This document shows positions 23,140 to 34,995 of a stretch of 64,000 nt of DNA, piece by piece. The notes under the pieces were generated by a model. The model was not told where the DNA came from and made no database searches. It was given only the letters and a program-made list of their open reading frames with translations. Numbering within the stretch: position 1 is the stretch's first letter; each line of letters opens with the position of its first letter. The translations under genes were made by a program, and so were the position numbers. Source of the stretch: Desmodesmus armatus (lineage: Eukaryota > Chlorophyta > Chlorophyceae > Sphaeropleales > Scenedesmaceae); NCBI GenBank assembly GCA_007449985.2, contig VIIQ02000120.1:62001-126000 (forward strand), given 5' to 3'.

Positions 23140-25008
23140 CTATCCTGACAGCCGATGCTGCAAGCCAGTGGTCTGCTGCTGCTCTGACACCTGCTGCTGT
23201 AGCGCAGCTGTACACGCCCTTTCCTCAGCCGGCTGTTGTGCCAGGCTGCGCAAGGCTGAGGGGCTGGCACCCTGGTTCTGCAGCACAGCGCTCCAGCAGC
23301 TGCTGCCACACATTAGGGGCGGGGCCTGCCTGCAGCACATCGGGGGAATACGTCACAACAGCAGCAGTAAGCGGGGTGTGAGGCTGTCACTGGCTGTTGG
23401 ATATCACATGTTGCAGCACCTGACCAAGCGAGTGACCATTCCCGCATCTTTCAAACAGGCAAAGCTACACGTGCAGGTGTAGCTAGCGAGCCACGGGCTC
23501 ATGAGGGTGCCATATGGCCTGTAACCTGTTGTACCCCGGTCTCTGATTAAAAATGAGGACAAGCAAAATGAACCACCAACCCAGGCTTGCATGGATCATA
23601 AGCTGACTTACCTGCCGGAACTCCAGCTCATCTGCGGGCGACCATCCATCCTCACGATTGTAGTGTATGCCCAGATGAGTCAGGGATGTGACGTGCGTGA
23701 GGGGCACCATGGCAGCAAATGTCAGATACTGCTCCATAGTAACAGTCAGGTCGCGCAGCTGTGTGACAGCTGCCAGGCCCTTCAGAGACTGCTCCGCCGC
23801 TGGAATGTCCTCAGGATCAAAAGACACCGCCAAGCTAGTCAAACAAGTGAGCTTGCGCAGCTCAGACACATGCGGCCCATGCAGCAGGGTTATGTCCTGG
23901 ACCTTGCGCAAGTTGGGGCAGCAGCTGACAAGACGGGACACGTCCGCTGACGCCCAGGGCGCTAACACGGTCTCAGGATCAAAAGCAACAAAATGCAAGC
24001 ACGTGAAGTGCAGCAGCGTGCGGGAAGCAGGGAACACATGGGGCCAAACCCCTTCAGGCATGCAATCCTGAGGCACAAGCAGCGACGCCAAGCTGCTGCT
24101 AGCCGTAAGAGCTGAGTATGCAGGGCCAGCAGGCGGCAAAGCTATTGAGTACAGCTCAAGCTTCGTCAACTGCTCTAGCCGAGCTACACAAGCCAGTAGT
24201 GAGCCAGGCCCCTCAGCAGGACCCTCAACCTCCTCAGGCAGACTCAAGACCTTAAGCCCTGCTGGGAGCAAGGACAGCAACCCAGCCTCCACACTTGTCT
24301 GCATCAGCACAAGCTTTGTGAGAGATGCAGGGAACACCAAGCCGGGATTCTGCTGGGGCCCAGTGCAAGCTGATCCTCCGTGGCATGCAGGTGAAGCTCC
24401 TGCAGGTTGGTGAGGCCACCCAACTGTGCGAGGTTTTGTCGAAAAAGCCTCTTCACCAAGAGATACGTGAGCTGTGACAAGGCAGGCAGCGTGGCTAGAG
24501 ATAAACCTGCAACAGCATATAGATTGACAGGCCAGACATCCAAGTGCTGCAGATGCACCAGGCTTTCCAGGCTATCAACCACACCGCTTGATGGGGCAAA
24601 GACGTTGCACCCCCGTTCCAATACCAAACGAGTCAGCTTGGTGCAGCCCTGAAACATACCAAGCTGGCCTCCTGCTGCTGGCCGAAGATCCACATCGCTA
24701 GCCAGCGAAAGGTCCAGGAGGTTCGGGCAAGGCAGGAGCTGCTTCAGTGGCTTGGGAAACCTGCTGAGTCTCAGGCGAGTCAAGTGATGACCGTAGTGGT
24801 GCAGCCAGCTGAAGACACAGTCCTGGAAGTCAGGAAATGTGGCAGAGATGTTCCGCCAGTCGCCAAGCACCAGGTCCTCGAATGCTACAGCTGCGGCATG
24901 CAGCGTCTTGTTCACTAGGCAGCAGCTGGTTAGCCTGTCCTTGAGGGGCACATGCTGCATCACGAGCTTGAGGACCCCATCAGGAAGGGAGGAAAGGAGA
25001 TCAGCCAT
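23140..25008 (-). CDS. F-box/LRR protein (copy 3), two apparent frameshifts and an early stop
   Basis: Exon 1 is 25008-23612 and exon 2 is 23329-23140, with GTAAGT and CTGCAG intron borders. It starts MADLLSSLPDGVLKLVMQHV, an F-box, followed by LRRs like copies 1 and 2. The frame breaks at 24344-24346 (one C missing on the coding strand; with it the protein reads SRIPGLVFPASL) and at 23260-23263 (one C too many; without it, GCQPSALRSLAQQ). With both corrected, exon 1 is exactly 466 codons and exon 2 62 codons. Both sites are short homopolymers, so assembly error is more likely than decay. Exon 2 still ends about 33 residues earlier than in copy 2, where CAG has become TAG. That is either a real truncation or a first step to a pseudogene. 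Confidence 0.75.
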
Positions 25009-25434
25009 CACTATTAAGTGGAAACAAGAGCAGCAAAGTATGATCGGCCTGATCAGGTGACAGAGTTGGAAGGAAATGTGCCAAATCGTAAGAGTTGTCA
25101 AACGTGATGAACGTGCAGCGCCCTTCGTGATGGTTGACGGCAAGGCGGTTTTGAACTCAGATCGTGTCGTGCTTTTCAAAATCTTTCAACAGGCCCCAAC
25201 CTGCAAGTACATTTACAACCGTGTGCTTGAGTCGCTCTAGCCTGCACTCGAGCGTTGAAACCAGCCACAGTGAGAAGTGGGCCCCACCTACACTGACAAT
25301 TGATCAGCTGAACACACCACCAGTGTTCCGGCACTCCTTTCCTGTCTCGACCGTGAAACGATACCCACACAGTAGCACAGCAGGAAACAACCTGCCAGCA
25401 GTATCAATAGTACACAGGGCGCTCATTGCAGAGC
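25009..25434. promoter_or_regulatory. Divergent promoter region between F-box copy 3 and RHL1
   Basis: The two start codons are 426 bp apart on opposite strands, so both promoters and 5' UTRs must share this stretch. The part near 25140-25165 (GGCGGTTTTGAACTCAGATC) recurs upstream of F-box copy 2 at about 22090. I see no certain TATA box. The ATG at 25426 is in frame with the RHL1 start at 25435 and would add three residues. Confidence 0.5.
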
Positions 25435-28400
25435 ATGGCTCCCAAGGCAAAGCAGAAGGAGGTGCAACGCAGTGAGGAGGAGCAAGCAGCATTCGATGAG
25501 CACGAGCAGATACTGCAGAAAGCCCTGGATGCAGGGGTAAGTCTGCTGAGAGTAAAATTTGATAGTCAAATGGCAGAGTACTGCCAACAGCAGGCATGGG
25601 ACATCACACAGGCTTAAAACATCGACCCTACAGCAAAGCAGTGCAACCGTGCTTCCATTGACAGTAGCCTCCCCTAGACAACAGCGGACAGGGGGACAGA
25701 TTGCTGCCAACCTTGTGCAGCTGTGCAGAATATCAGCCAGCCTCCCAGGTTGTCAGGTGTTTTGCCAACAGCAGTGTTTGAGCGTGGGTGTTGCAGCATG
25801 GTTGAACAAGCACAGTCAGATGCTTTCGTTGTCGTGGAGGCAAGACGGATGCACCAGCCTGTGCATGTCGCTGCAGCTGCAGCTGCAGCTGCTTCTTCTA
25901 CAAGCAGCAGCTGCTGGTGAAGTAAACTTGTGTGGTGCGCATGTGCTGCTCCATGCCTGCCATCATGCTGTTCTGCTGTTGTTGTGCCTGCTGCCGCAGG
26001 TGTTGAGCAGCAAGGCTCTGCCATCAGCCCAGCAGCTGCCCCTGTGCCACGGTAAGCCGGGGGGAGCGGTTGAGCAGGGTGGGAGACGAGGGGTTTGAAA
26101 GGGCGGCGGGGGGAGAAAGCACCAGGGTTGCACTTGGGGTGGGGAAAGGGTGCAGCAGCTTGTGGTGCTGTTGGGGTCTTTCTGTGTGTGTGTGTGGGGG
26201 GGGGGGGGCAGGAGCAGGGGGAGAACCCAGCTCACCTCCTGTCTGACTTGCAACATGCTGCATAACCACAAGAGCAAGGGGTTGTATGTGGGCCACAACC
26301 AGCTGCTGCATCTGTGCTGTAAGGAAAGGGAGGGCTGGGCAGATTGAAGTGATAAGGCTGCAGGGGAGCAAGTTGTTGGGGCTGCAGGGGAGCGGGTTAC
26401 AAGCAGAAGCAGGTTTGTTAGGTTGCTGACACTGATAGCAGCAGCCACAGCAGCATTAGTGGCTGTGGGGTGTGGGCTGGCAGGGGCAGAGGCGGTGTGG
26501 GGGCTGTCTCTAGTCTCACTTCAGTCACTCCAGCAGCACCGGCAGTTGAGTGTGGCGATTTTGCAGGAGGGTCCCCAGTCAGTATGCTTGCAGCAAGGCT
26601 GGTGCTGTACAGGCCTTGCAACCAGCACATGGATACAATCAAAGAGCTTCAAAGAGCATTGCGGTGCTGATAAGGACGTGTGGGGACAACCCGTAGTTGG
26701 CTTTGGGGTGTGACTTGTCTGACAGTGCTGTTGATTGTCTATGTGTGTCTGTCTGTGCCCCTGTCTGTGTGATTCCTGTGCAGCGCTGTTGCGTGCTGAT
26801 GGGAAGGACATCATCAAAAAGAGCTCAGTCAGGAAGAACAGGTGGGGGTTGGGGTTGGGGTGTCCGGAGGCTGGTGGAGTGGGGAGTCCCGGGTGTGTGT
26901 TGGGGGGGGGGGGTAAATGAGGGGGAGTGGTGGGGATTGCGCCAGCAAGAGGTACATGTGAGAGAAGGGATAGAGGATGTGGGGACTTAGGGGCGGGTAT
27001 GCTCAGACATGGAAACAGTGCCTTCTGGTGAGGGGGGGGGCATCATTGCGTGTACTGGGCGCGGTGTATGACCTCTTTACCATGGCATGGATGAAGCACG
27101 GCGCTGTGCAAGCACTGCTGCAAGCATACACCCATGATGCCACGCGGCCACGGCACGTGGCCGCGTGGCATCATCAACATGCCCCCCCCCCCTCCTCACC
27201 CTACAGCGTACCTTGACTCAAGATGTGAATTGCACCACCAGCACTGTGCTAGTGCGTCATTGCTGCTGCTGCTGCTGCTGCTGCTGCTACTGCTGTGCAG
27301 GTACCTGATGTTGTTCAGCTTCAAGATGGCCCCTGCAGCTGCTGGACCCATGGTGAGCAGACTGTGTGGTATCTCATAGGGGTTGCTGGGATTGCATGAA
27401 TTGCTTTGGGTGAAGGACCAGCACACATGCATGCATCTGGAGTGAACGACAGCTGCAGTACAAGTGAGGTCTCGGCAGGGCGTAGCGCACCTCTGCAAAC
27501 ACCTTCCTATCGTCCATTCAACCTGCGCATTGGTTTGTGGTCAAGGCTGTTGCAGGGCAGACTGAAAAGTTGCACGGCAAGCACAGGGTTTACAATCTGG
27601 TGTTCAGGATTATACCCTAATCCTGTGCCGCCACCGGGCGACTAGGCAATGCCGCCAGCAGCTTGGCTCGCTCTCCCCAGTAATGTGCAGGCTCCCATCC
27701 ACACCACCCGACCATCTTCTGGCCCTTCTCCACCCCATCCCCTCACCCCTCCACCCCTCCACCCCATCCCCTCCACCCCATCCCATTCCCATTCTCCACC
27801 CCATCCCATTCCATTTCCACCCCTCCACCCCATCCCATTCCACCCCATCCCATTCCCATTCTCCACCCCATCCCATTCCCATTCTCCACCCCATCCCCTC
27901 CACCCCTCCACCCCTCCACCCCATCCCATCCCATTCTCCACCCCATCCCCTCCACCCCTCCACCCCTCCACCCCATCCCCTCCACCCCTCCACCCCATCC
28001 CCTCTCACCCCTCCACCACAAACACATCTCATCTCACCACCTCATGTCCCATCACCACCCCCAACCACGCACACACCCTCCCCACAACCACAGGGTACCC
28101 TGGCCCAGCTGGACAGCCCCAACCCTGTGTTCTACCTGAACTTCCCAACGGGCCGGCTGAAGTTCAGTGGGACGCTGCTGTTCCCTGCCAACAAGTACAT
28201 GGTGCTGCGGCTGGGTGGGGGGCCGGGCGGGGCGGCACTGGCAGAAGACGTGTTTGAAAACATCGTGAGTGGGAAAGGCTAGTGGTGGTGATGGGAGGGG
28301 TGGGCCTGGGGCCCGGGTGTCTGGGTTAGGGGGGAGGGGTGGCTTACCGTGTCTGAAAGGTTTGTGAGTGGGGCAGCCTAGTCATGGTGATGGAGTGGCG

Positions 28401-31400
28401 TGCCCAGGTGCAAGTGAGTGTGTGTGTGGGGGGGGGGGGTCAGTTTTGAGGCAGTGACTGACAATTGGCTCCTTGACAAGATTGGGTGTTTGTTGCTGTT
28501 GGGCTTCCAATCCGTGCGTTTGACACTGCTTTTTCTTTTATCTGCCGGCTGTGTCTGCTGCTGCTGTGTTGGGGTCTACCGCAGATTGTGTTTGGCAGTC
28601 CTGTGTGGGTGGGCAAGCCTGAGGACACCCAGAAGAGAAGCCCCCCCCCCTGCCTGCTGAGCTGGAGGGTGTGGTGCTGCATGACGGGCCACCTGACTAC
28701 AGCTATGGGGCAGGTGAGACAAGAGATCCCATTGATGTGTGGGAATGTTGATGTGAAAGATGCTCTTGTGGGTGTGTGGTTGTGCACAGGCGCCCACACT
28801 CAACACCAATCCAAAATCATTAAGATTTTCTGTTTTTTTTGTGTGGTTGTGCATACTGAGGGTGTGGTGCTGCACGAGGGCCCACCTGACTACAGCTATG
28901 GGGCAGGTGGGCATGCTGCGCTGTGCTGTGCTGTGCTGTGCGTGTGGGGGGGGGGGATATTTTGTTGTGGGTGTAACAGAGGGTGTTGTGCTACATGACG
29001 GGCCACCAGACTACAGCTATAGAGCAGGTGAGCCATAAGCAAGAGGTGCATGTGTGAAATCGTTGGCTTGAGTGTGTGCGTGTGTGCAGGTGTACATACC
29101 ATGAACCCAAACCAGTAGCATTTTCTGTGTTTGTTTTGTGAAGAGTGCGTGGTTGTGAAAACTGAGGGTGAGGTGCTGCTTGATGCGCCACCTGACTACA
29201 GCCAGGGGTTGTGTAATGTTTGAATACATTGAGTGGAATTCTTTTGCTTCAGGAGTTGCACCATTTTGGATGTCCGAGTTGTGGGGTTGTGCTCGAATGG
29301 CTGTGTATGCGGTGGTGCTGGAAGAGTTATGCTGCCTGAGAAAGGGGTTGCAGCATGATTGGACCCCAGAGCGCAGCACGAAGCAGGCGGGGCAATGCAC
29401 TGGGCTCTTCACTTGTGCTCCTCGACATGTCATGAGCCGTCCTCATAGGACGCGAGGCTAATGGAGGAAATTCTATCGCGTAACTACACCAAGGGGGTGT
29501 GTAGGTAGATTTAATTCAATTTTGATTTTAACATGCAGAGGTGCACAGCTGTAGCGCCCAGTGTGTTGCCCCACCTGCCTCATGCTGCGCTCTGGGGCCG
29601 CTTCAGGCGGATGCCCCCATTGTGGTGTGCTGTGCTGTGCTGTGCTGTGGGATAGCTGTGCATGCAGTGTGATGCAAGGCGAATACCATGTGCCTTGATG
29701 TCTCCTGTGGTACCGTGTGCTGTGTTATGCTGTGCTGTGTTGTTTCAGGTGCTAAGCCTGAACAGGAGGCAGCAGCAGGGGGCACCCCAGGCCCCTCACA
29801 AGCAGCAGCAGCAGCAGGTGTTGATGATGGTGGTGATGTTGACATGCTGGACCTCACACAGGTGGGTGGCACAGCGGGGGGGGGGGGGTATAAGGCAGAA
29901 ATAGCATACACTGACATATCATACAGCAGCATAGCATACATCAACATAGCTAGGGGTCGGGCTGTCACAGCTTGGGCCCTTTCTATTCTCTGGGTGCATA
30001 CTTCACAGTGACCCCCACCCCCCACATCATACACCCACCCCTCAAACTTTGACCCCAAGAGGTTGCCCCTCAGTGACAGCCAGGGTCCGAGGTTCTAAGA
30101 CACATAAACAACACTTTGTTGCTGACCCCCCCATCCCACCCACACGCCTTCTCATTCCTGTGCTCATCCCCCGCATCAGGCCACGCAAGTCACCCCTGCG
30201 GGTGACAGTCAGGTGCCCCCGGGTCTGAGATCCGCCGCTCATCACGCGCAGCAGCAACCAAGCGGCGGAGCTACAAGGACGATATGGACGGTGATGGTGA
30301 GTACCCTTTGACAAAAACTTGTGACAGGGCTTGTTACAGGGCTTTGGGGTAGAGGTGCTGGTTGTCTTGTAACATGGCCCTCCAACCTGCCAACCAAGCA
30401 GCGTAGCTACAAGGACGACTTGGATGGTGACGGTGAGAACACCTCGGTGCCACCTTGTTTCAGTGCTTATTTTGGGGGATAATGGGGAAGCTTTTGATCC
30501 CAAACATGGCCTCATCTCAACTTGGTCTGGAACATGATGGCGATGGTGATGCTGAGGGCAGCAGCGGGCAGCACAAACATAAAGCGACCTCAGCCCTGCC
30601 TCCCCCCCCCCCTCACACCCATGTGTTGGTGCCGTGCCCCCTTGCCACTTGCACCAACAGGCGGCCTGAATGATCATGAGGTTGATGGAGAGGGAGGCAG
30701 CAGTGGAAAGTGCGGCAGATGCACTCACAGCCCTTGTACGGGCCCCCAAACTCCACCCAACCCCCCACCCTAACCCCATCAATGTCCTGCTTCCATCTCT
30801 CCATTCACTAACAGGCGGGCTGGAAGATGATGGCGATGGTGATGGTGAGGGAGGCAGCAGCGGGCAGCGCAGCAGAAAGCGGCGGCGGCGCCGCAGCAGC
30901 AGCGATGGCAGCAATGGCTCCGGTGACGACAGCAGCAGCAGCAGTGGCGGCAGCAGCGGTGACGACGGCGAGGAGGCAGCGGCGAGCAGCCGGGGTGCTT
31001 CTCGCCCTGCTTCTGCTGCTGCTGCTGCTGCTGCTGGGGGTGCTGGTAGTAAGGGTGGCAGGGTTGGTGGCAGGGCAACATCGCAGCAGGTTGTACTGCC
31101 GAGGCAGCCTGGCTATGTTCCTGCTGCTACTGGGGCCTTTGGCCGGCCCAAATCAGCAGCAGCAGCAGCAGCAGGAGGGGCGGCGGCTGCAGCGGCAGCG
31201 AATGGGGAGCCGGGTGCTGACAAGACCGACACCAAGCCAGTCGTCGTCAAGTGAGTAATGGGTGAAGTGGACAGGGGGGGGGGGGGGGCGAGGGGTGGGG
31301 GGTGTCGACAGAGAGACTGCATGCGTGCACATGCATGCTGGCTAGCAGTCATCCGACAAGGATAGTCAAACAATGACGCTAGTACGGAAACCCAGTGTGT

Positions 31401-32072
31401 GTGTGTGTGTTGGGGGGGGGGGGGATATGACGGGTGGAGGAATGGCAAGGAGGGGGTGGTGGGTGGGTGGGAGGGGTGGTGGCGCCATGGCAGTCAAAGA
31501 GACAGGTATGTGTGTGGCTGAAGGAAGGAGAGATGGGGGCTGCAGCAGTAGCAGTGGCAGCAAACAGGCAGCAGGGTGTTGGCAGGACTGAGAGCAAGCC
31601 AGTCGCTGTCAAGTGAGTACAGGAAGTGGCACCACGTCACCAGGGACGATATGACTATGATATGGCTGACTATGAGTTGGGTGTATGTGCTCCTTGTTGA
31701 TGCGTAGCCCCTGTTGCTGCTCCTGATTACTCTGCGGGCACGCCAGCCACCAAGTTTTGACTGTGTTGGAGAGGGGCAGGAGCTTGACAGTGACATGAGC
31801 AGTTGGCTTGCAGGTTTGACCGTTTTAACCTTTTTGACCCAGGTTCGATGTTTGACCCAGGTTTGACCTGGGTCTGGTGAGTAGTGCTGGTGTGGACCAA
31901 GGGACAGTCAACATACTGTTGCATGCCAATGCCGTTGCCCCTCACTTCTTTTGCCCCTCATTGCTGCTGCAGGAAAGCCCCAGCCACTATCAAACCCCAG
32001 CAGAAGCCGCCAGCAGCACCAAAACCACGGCCGAAGAAAGCAGCAGCATCGGACGATGACAAGGACTTTGAG

Positions 32073-32104
<32 letters not shown>

Positions 32105-32126
32105 TGGTGGGGGCAGTGACAGCGAG

Positions 32127-32157
<31 letters not shown>

Positions 32158-32571
32158 GGCGTGGCAGGCAGGCGCGGGCAGCAGCGGCCAAGAAGCGGAG
32201 CTATGCAGAGCTGGAGGGGAGTGATGATGGTGGTGGGGGCAGTCAGCCATCAAGTGAGTGAGCTGAATGCAGGGTGCTGACTCAAGTGTGCTGAGCTGGG
32301 GGGGGGGGGGGATGATGTGCGGTGGTGGGTGGTGTGGTGGGTGGGTGGGTGGGTGGGGGCAGTCAACCATTAAGTGAGTGAGCCGAATGCAGGGTGCTCA
32401 CCTGGAGGGGTTTTCCTGCTGCACTGCAAATGTGCCCATGCAACCTTCCGTCCTCCTTGCAAACCTGCTGCACCCCCCCCCCCCCCACTGCTTGCCTACT
32501 AGGATAGTATCCTTTCCCTTCCACCCTCAATCCCACTGCTCTGCGCTCTGCCTGCTGCACCCCACTGGGTA

Positions 32572-32602
<31 letters not shown>

Positions 32603-33389
32603 GCGCAGGGTCTGACAGTGAGGACAATGCACCCATTGTAAAGCGCTGCTGTTACCCCCCCTCCCCCCGCCGCCGCCTACTAGTTTCACTGATACGCCCC
32701 TTCCCTGCTAACGCCGTTGCTCTGCGCTTGCCTGCTGCACCCCCACTGCTCTGCGCTCTACCTGTTGCTCAAAAAACCGCTGCTCTGCGCTCTGCCCCCC
32801 CCCCCCCACGCTGCTGTTGATATTTCCTCCACCCCTGCAGGCTCTGACAGTGAGGACACTGCACCTACTGTAAAGCGCTGCTATCCCCCCCCCCCCCCCC
32901 CGGCCGCCTACTACCTGCTGGACCCCCACTGCTCTGCGCTCTACCTGTTGCTCAACCCTGCTGCTCTGCGCTTTACCTGTTGCTCAACCCTGCTGCTCTG
33001 CGCTCTACCTGTTGCTCAACCCTGCTGCTCTGCGCCCCCCCCCCTCCCACGTCAATGTCACCCGCCTTCCCTGCTTAACCCCACTGCTCTGCCTGCTGCC
33101 TGCTGCACCCCACTGCTGCTGTGACTCTCTTCACTCCCGCAGGCTCTGACAGTGAAGATGATGCTCCCATTGCAAAGCGCAGCAAGCCAGCAGCAGCTGC
33201 AGCAGCAGCAACAGCAAGGGGCGGCCCCAAGCAGGCGAAGGCACCCCCCAGCAGCAGCAAGCAGAAGCCCCCAGCTGCGAAAAAGCAGCGCGCTCCTGCT
33301 GCTGCTGCTGATAGCGATGACGTAATGATGATCAGCAGTGACTCGGATGGCGAGCCGCCAGCAGCAGCACGCAAACGGCCAGCCGCCGC

Positions 33390-33435
<46 letters not shown>

Positions 33436-34136
33436 AAGAAGCAGGCTGGGAGGAAGGCAAAGGCTGTCAGTGAAGAGGAGGAGGACGTGAGTAAATAGCA
33501 GGTGGCAGGTTTGTGTGGGTGTAGGCTCGGCTGTGATGCACGTGGCTGCTGCACAGCCCAAAACGTCAACCGTACAGTACAGAACAGCACAGTATACTAT
33601 GGTAAAGTATAGTACGAAACAACACGGTATTGTTTGGAATTACCGTGATATGGTGAGTGACGGAGACGGATACCACAGATGCCACAGCCGAGGCAGCCAA
33701 ACTGTGCGACCCCCCCTCCTACTGAAGCTTGCTGAATCCCCCCCCCCCCCCCCCCCGCCCTTTCTGTTCCTGTAGGTCATCTGCCTAGACAGTGACATCG
33801 AGGGATTGCAATCACCTTGCTCATTCCCCCCCCCCCCGCCCCCGCCTTTCTGTCCCTGCAGGTCATCTGCCTAGACAGTGACATCGAGGGTGGCGGCAGC
33901 CCAGCAGCCCCTAAACCCCGCAGTAGGGCCACGCCCGGCCGCCGAGCAGCAGCAGCAGCAGCAGCAGCGCGGTATAAGGAGGTTGATGAGTCATCAGCAG
34001 GGGAGGGTGAGAGTGATGGGGCAGCATCAGAGGGGGAGGAGGAGGAGGAGGAGGAGTCAGGGGGTGGAGGCAGCAGTGGTGGGGAAGGCAGTGGGGAGGG
34101 GACTCGGATTATGATGCTGACGATGACGATGACTGA
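25435..34136 (+). CDS. RHL1: RHL1-type DNA-binding subunit of topoisomerase VI (12 exons)
   Basis: Coding exons: 25435-25536, 26000-26051, 26784-26841, 27301-27352, 28094-28264, 28585-28713, 29749-29861, 30180-30296, 30815-31250, 31973-32253, 33143-33486, 33862-34136. Phases agree if one base is restored in each of three homopolymers (C run 28641-28650, C run 30216-30220, G run 34098-34101), giving 710 residues. Residues ~60-185 match the conserved RHL1 core: VRKNRYLMLFSF, LDSPNPVFYLNFPTGRLKFS, GTLLFPANKYMVLRL, EDVFENIIVFGSPVWVG. In plants RHL1 works with BIN4 in the nuclear topoisomerase VI complex needed for endoreduplication. The C-terminal 480 residues are low-complexity: basic patches (RKRRRRRSSS), poly-Ala from CAG/GCT repeats, acidic SDSE/SDSD motifs and a DSDYDADDDDD end. 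That tail is longer than I would expect in plant RHL1. Assignment is from motif memory only. Confidence 0.82.
27714..28020. repeat. C-rich satellite (CACCCCTCC / CCATTCCCATT units)
   Basis: About 300 bp of intron 4 of RHL1 is built from short interchangeable units such as CCACCCCTCC and CCCCATCCCATTC. Long shadow ORFs on both strands (His/Pro/Ser on plus, Gly/Trp on minus) are artefacts of this composition. It ends about 70 bp before the exon 5 acceptor. Confidence 0.9.
28857..29215 (+). repeat. Three echoes of the 3' end of RHL1 exon 6
   Basis: The last ~50 bp of exon 6 (GAGGGTGTGGTGCTGCATGA through CTATGGGGCAG and GTGAG) recur at about 28857, 28979 and 29162 with increasing divergence. The first two keep the GTGGG/GTGAG splice donor; the last has lost it. 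G runs lie between copies. Confidence 0.85.
30395..30720 (+). repeat. Echoes of RHL1 exon 8 end and exon 9 start
   Basis: AGCTACAAGGACGA, GGATGGTGACGGTGAG at 30404-30436 copies the end of exon 8 with its donor. Segments at about 30530-30585 and 30660-30705 (CTGGAACATGATGGCGATGG; GGCCTGAATGATCATGAGG) copy the start of exon 9, the second with its CAACAG acceptor. Confidence 0.75.
31560..31620 (+). repeat. Echo of the 3' end of RHL1 exon 9
   Basis: GCAAGCCAGTCGCTGTCAAG followed by TGAGTA copies the end of exon 9 at 31233-31256 (CAAGCCAGTCGTCGTCAAG, GTGAGT donor). Confidence 0.75.
32604..32885 (+). repeat. Two echoes of the 5' end of RHL1 exon 11
   Basis: GTCTGACAGTGAGGACAATG (32609) and CTCTGACAGTGAGGACACTG (32842), each after a CAG acceptor and followed by a GTAAAGCGCTGCT segment, copy the start of exon 11 at 33143 (CTCTGACAGTGAAGATGATG). 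C runs precede each copy. A CTGCTCTGCGCTCTACCTG repeat fills the spacer up to 33030. Confidence 0.85.
33766..33806 (+). repeat. Echo of the 5' end of RHL1 exon 12
   Basis: GTCATCTGCCTAGACAGTGA then CATCGAGGG after a CTGTAG acceptor is identical to the first 29 bases of exon 12 at 33862. The upstream C-rich acceptor tract is copied as well. Confidence 0.9.
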
Positions 34137-34995
34137 AGCCCTTTCTGAGAGCAGCAGCAGTAGAAGTGGTGATGGTGATGCCTGATTTGCCTGGTTCTGC
34201 AGCAGGGCTTTCAGGTCCTTTCTTTGCTACACAGAGCTGCACATTCACCTGCTTGATTTTCATGGGCATGCATCCCAGTCTGCTCAGCCATGGCTGTGGC
34301 ACAGCCATCGGCCGTTTTCAAAGGGATGCCTGCAGATTCTGCAGCAGCAGCAGAAGCAGCAGGTGACAAAGGTGTTGCGAGAATGCCTGGCCCTGCATAC
34401 TGCATGGCATCTGCATGGCCACAGTGGGCATAGCACGCCCTGGCTTGCACAGCAAGTTGTGGTCGGTTCAGACAGACTGTTGCGGACGTCGTCCTTTCAG
34501 TCATGCATACTGGTCCTCAGACTACGCTGCTGGCGTGTGCCGGTGTGGGTGAGGGTGACAGGCCACTGCTGTCTGCTGCTGGTTGTAGATGATCAGCATC
34601 ATGAGCATGTGCAGTAACCTTGGACGGGGGTGAGGCCACCGCAGCAGATGCCAGAGCGCTGAAGAGAATTACGCAAATATGAGATAGTAAACTCTCACAG
34701 GAACAGACATGTGCTGCGTCCAGCACTTTGTGACCGGTCCGACATGCATCCATATGGTGACAGTACTTTCTTTCTAACACTGACATTCACTCTTTGCAAC
34801 ATGTATGCGTACGTAAGTCCAGTTGTACTGTTGACAGCTGCGCTGGCAGCACATCAGTCACCGTAAGTACCGAACTGCCAGCCTCGAGGGTGACGTCAAG
34901 CCGTAGCGACACCCAGGGCTTCCTAGGCGCATCTGCGTCCTCCAAATTGTATCAATTCGTCATCTACATCACAACCATCCCTCCAGTGGCACAGA
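34137..34995. other. Intergenic region between RHL1 and MSL
   Basis: The two genes run in the same direction, 859 bp apart. The 3' UTR of RHL1 and promoter of MSL must lie here. I see neither a TGTAA signal nor a clear TATA box, and no further gene. Confidence 0.45.

Noticed and set aside
23140..25008. F-box copy 3 as a plain pseudogene
   Set aside because: Both frameshifts are at short homopolymers and exact exon lengths return when they are corrected; the early TAG alone is not enough to call it dead.
27610..28282. Several 90-200-codon ORFs rich in Pro/His or Gly/Trp
   Set aside because: They are shadows of the C-rich satellite. Only the exon at 28094-28264 inside this stretch is real.
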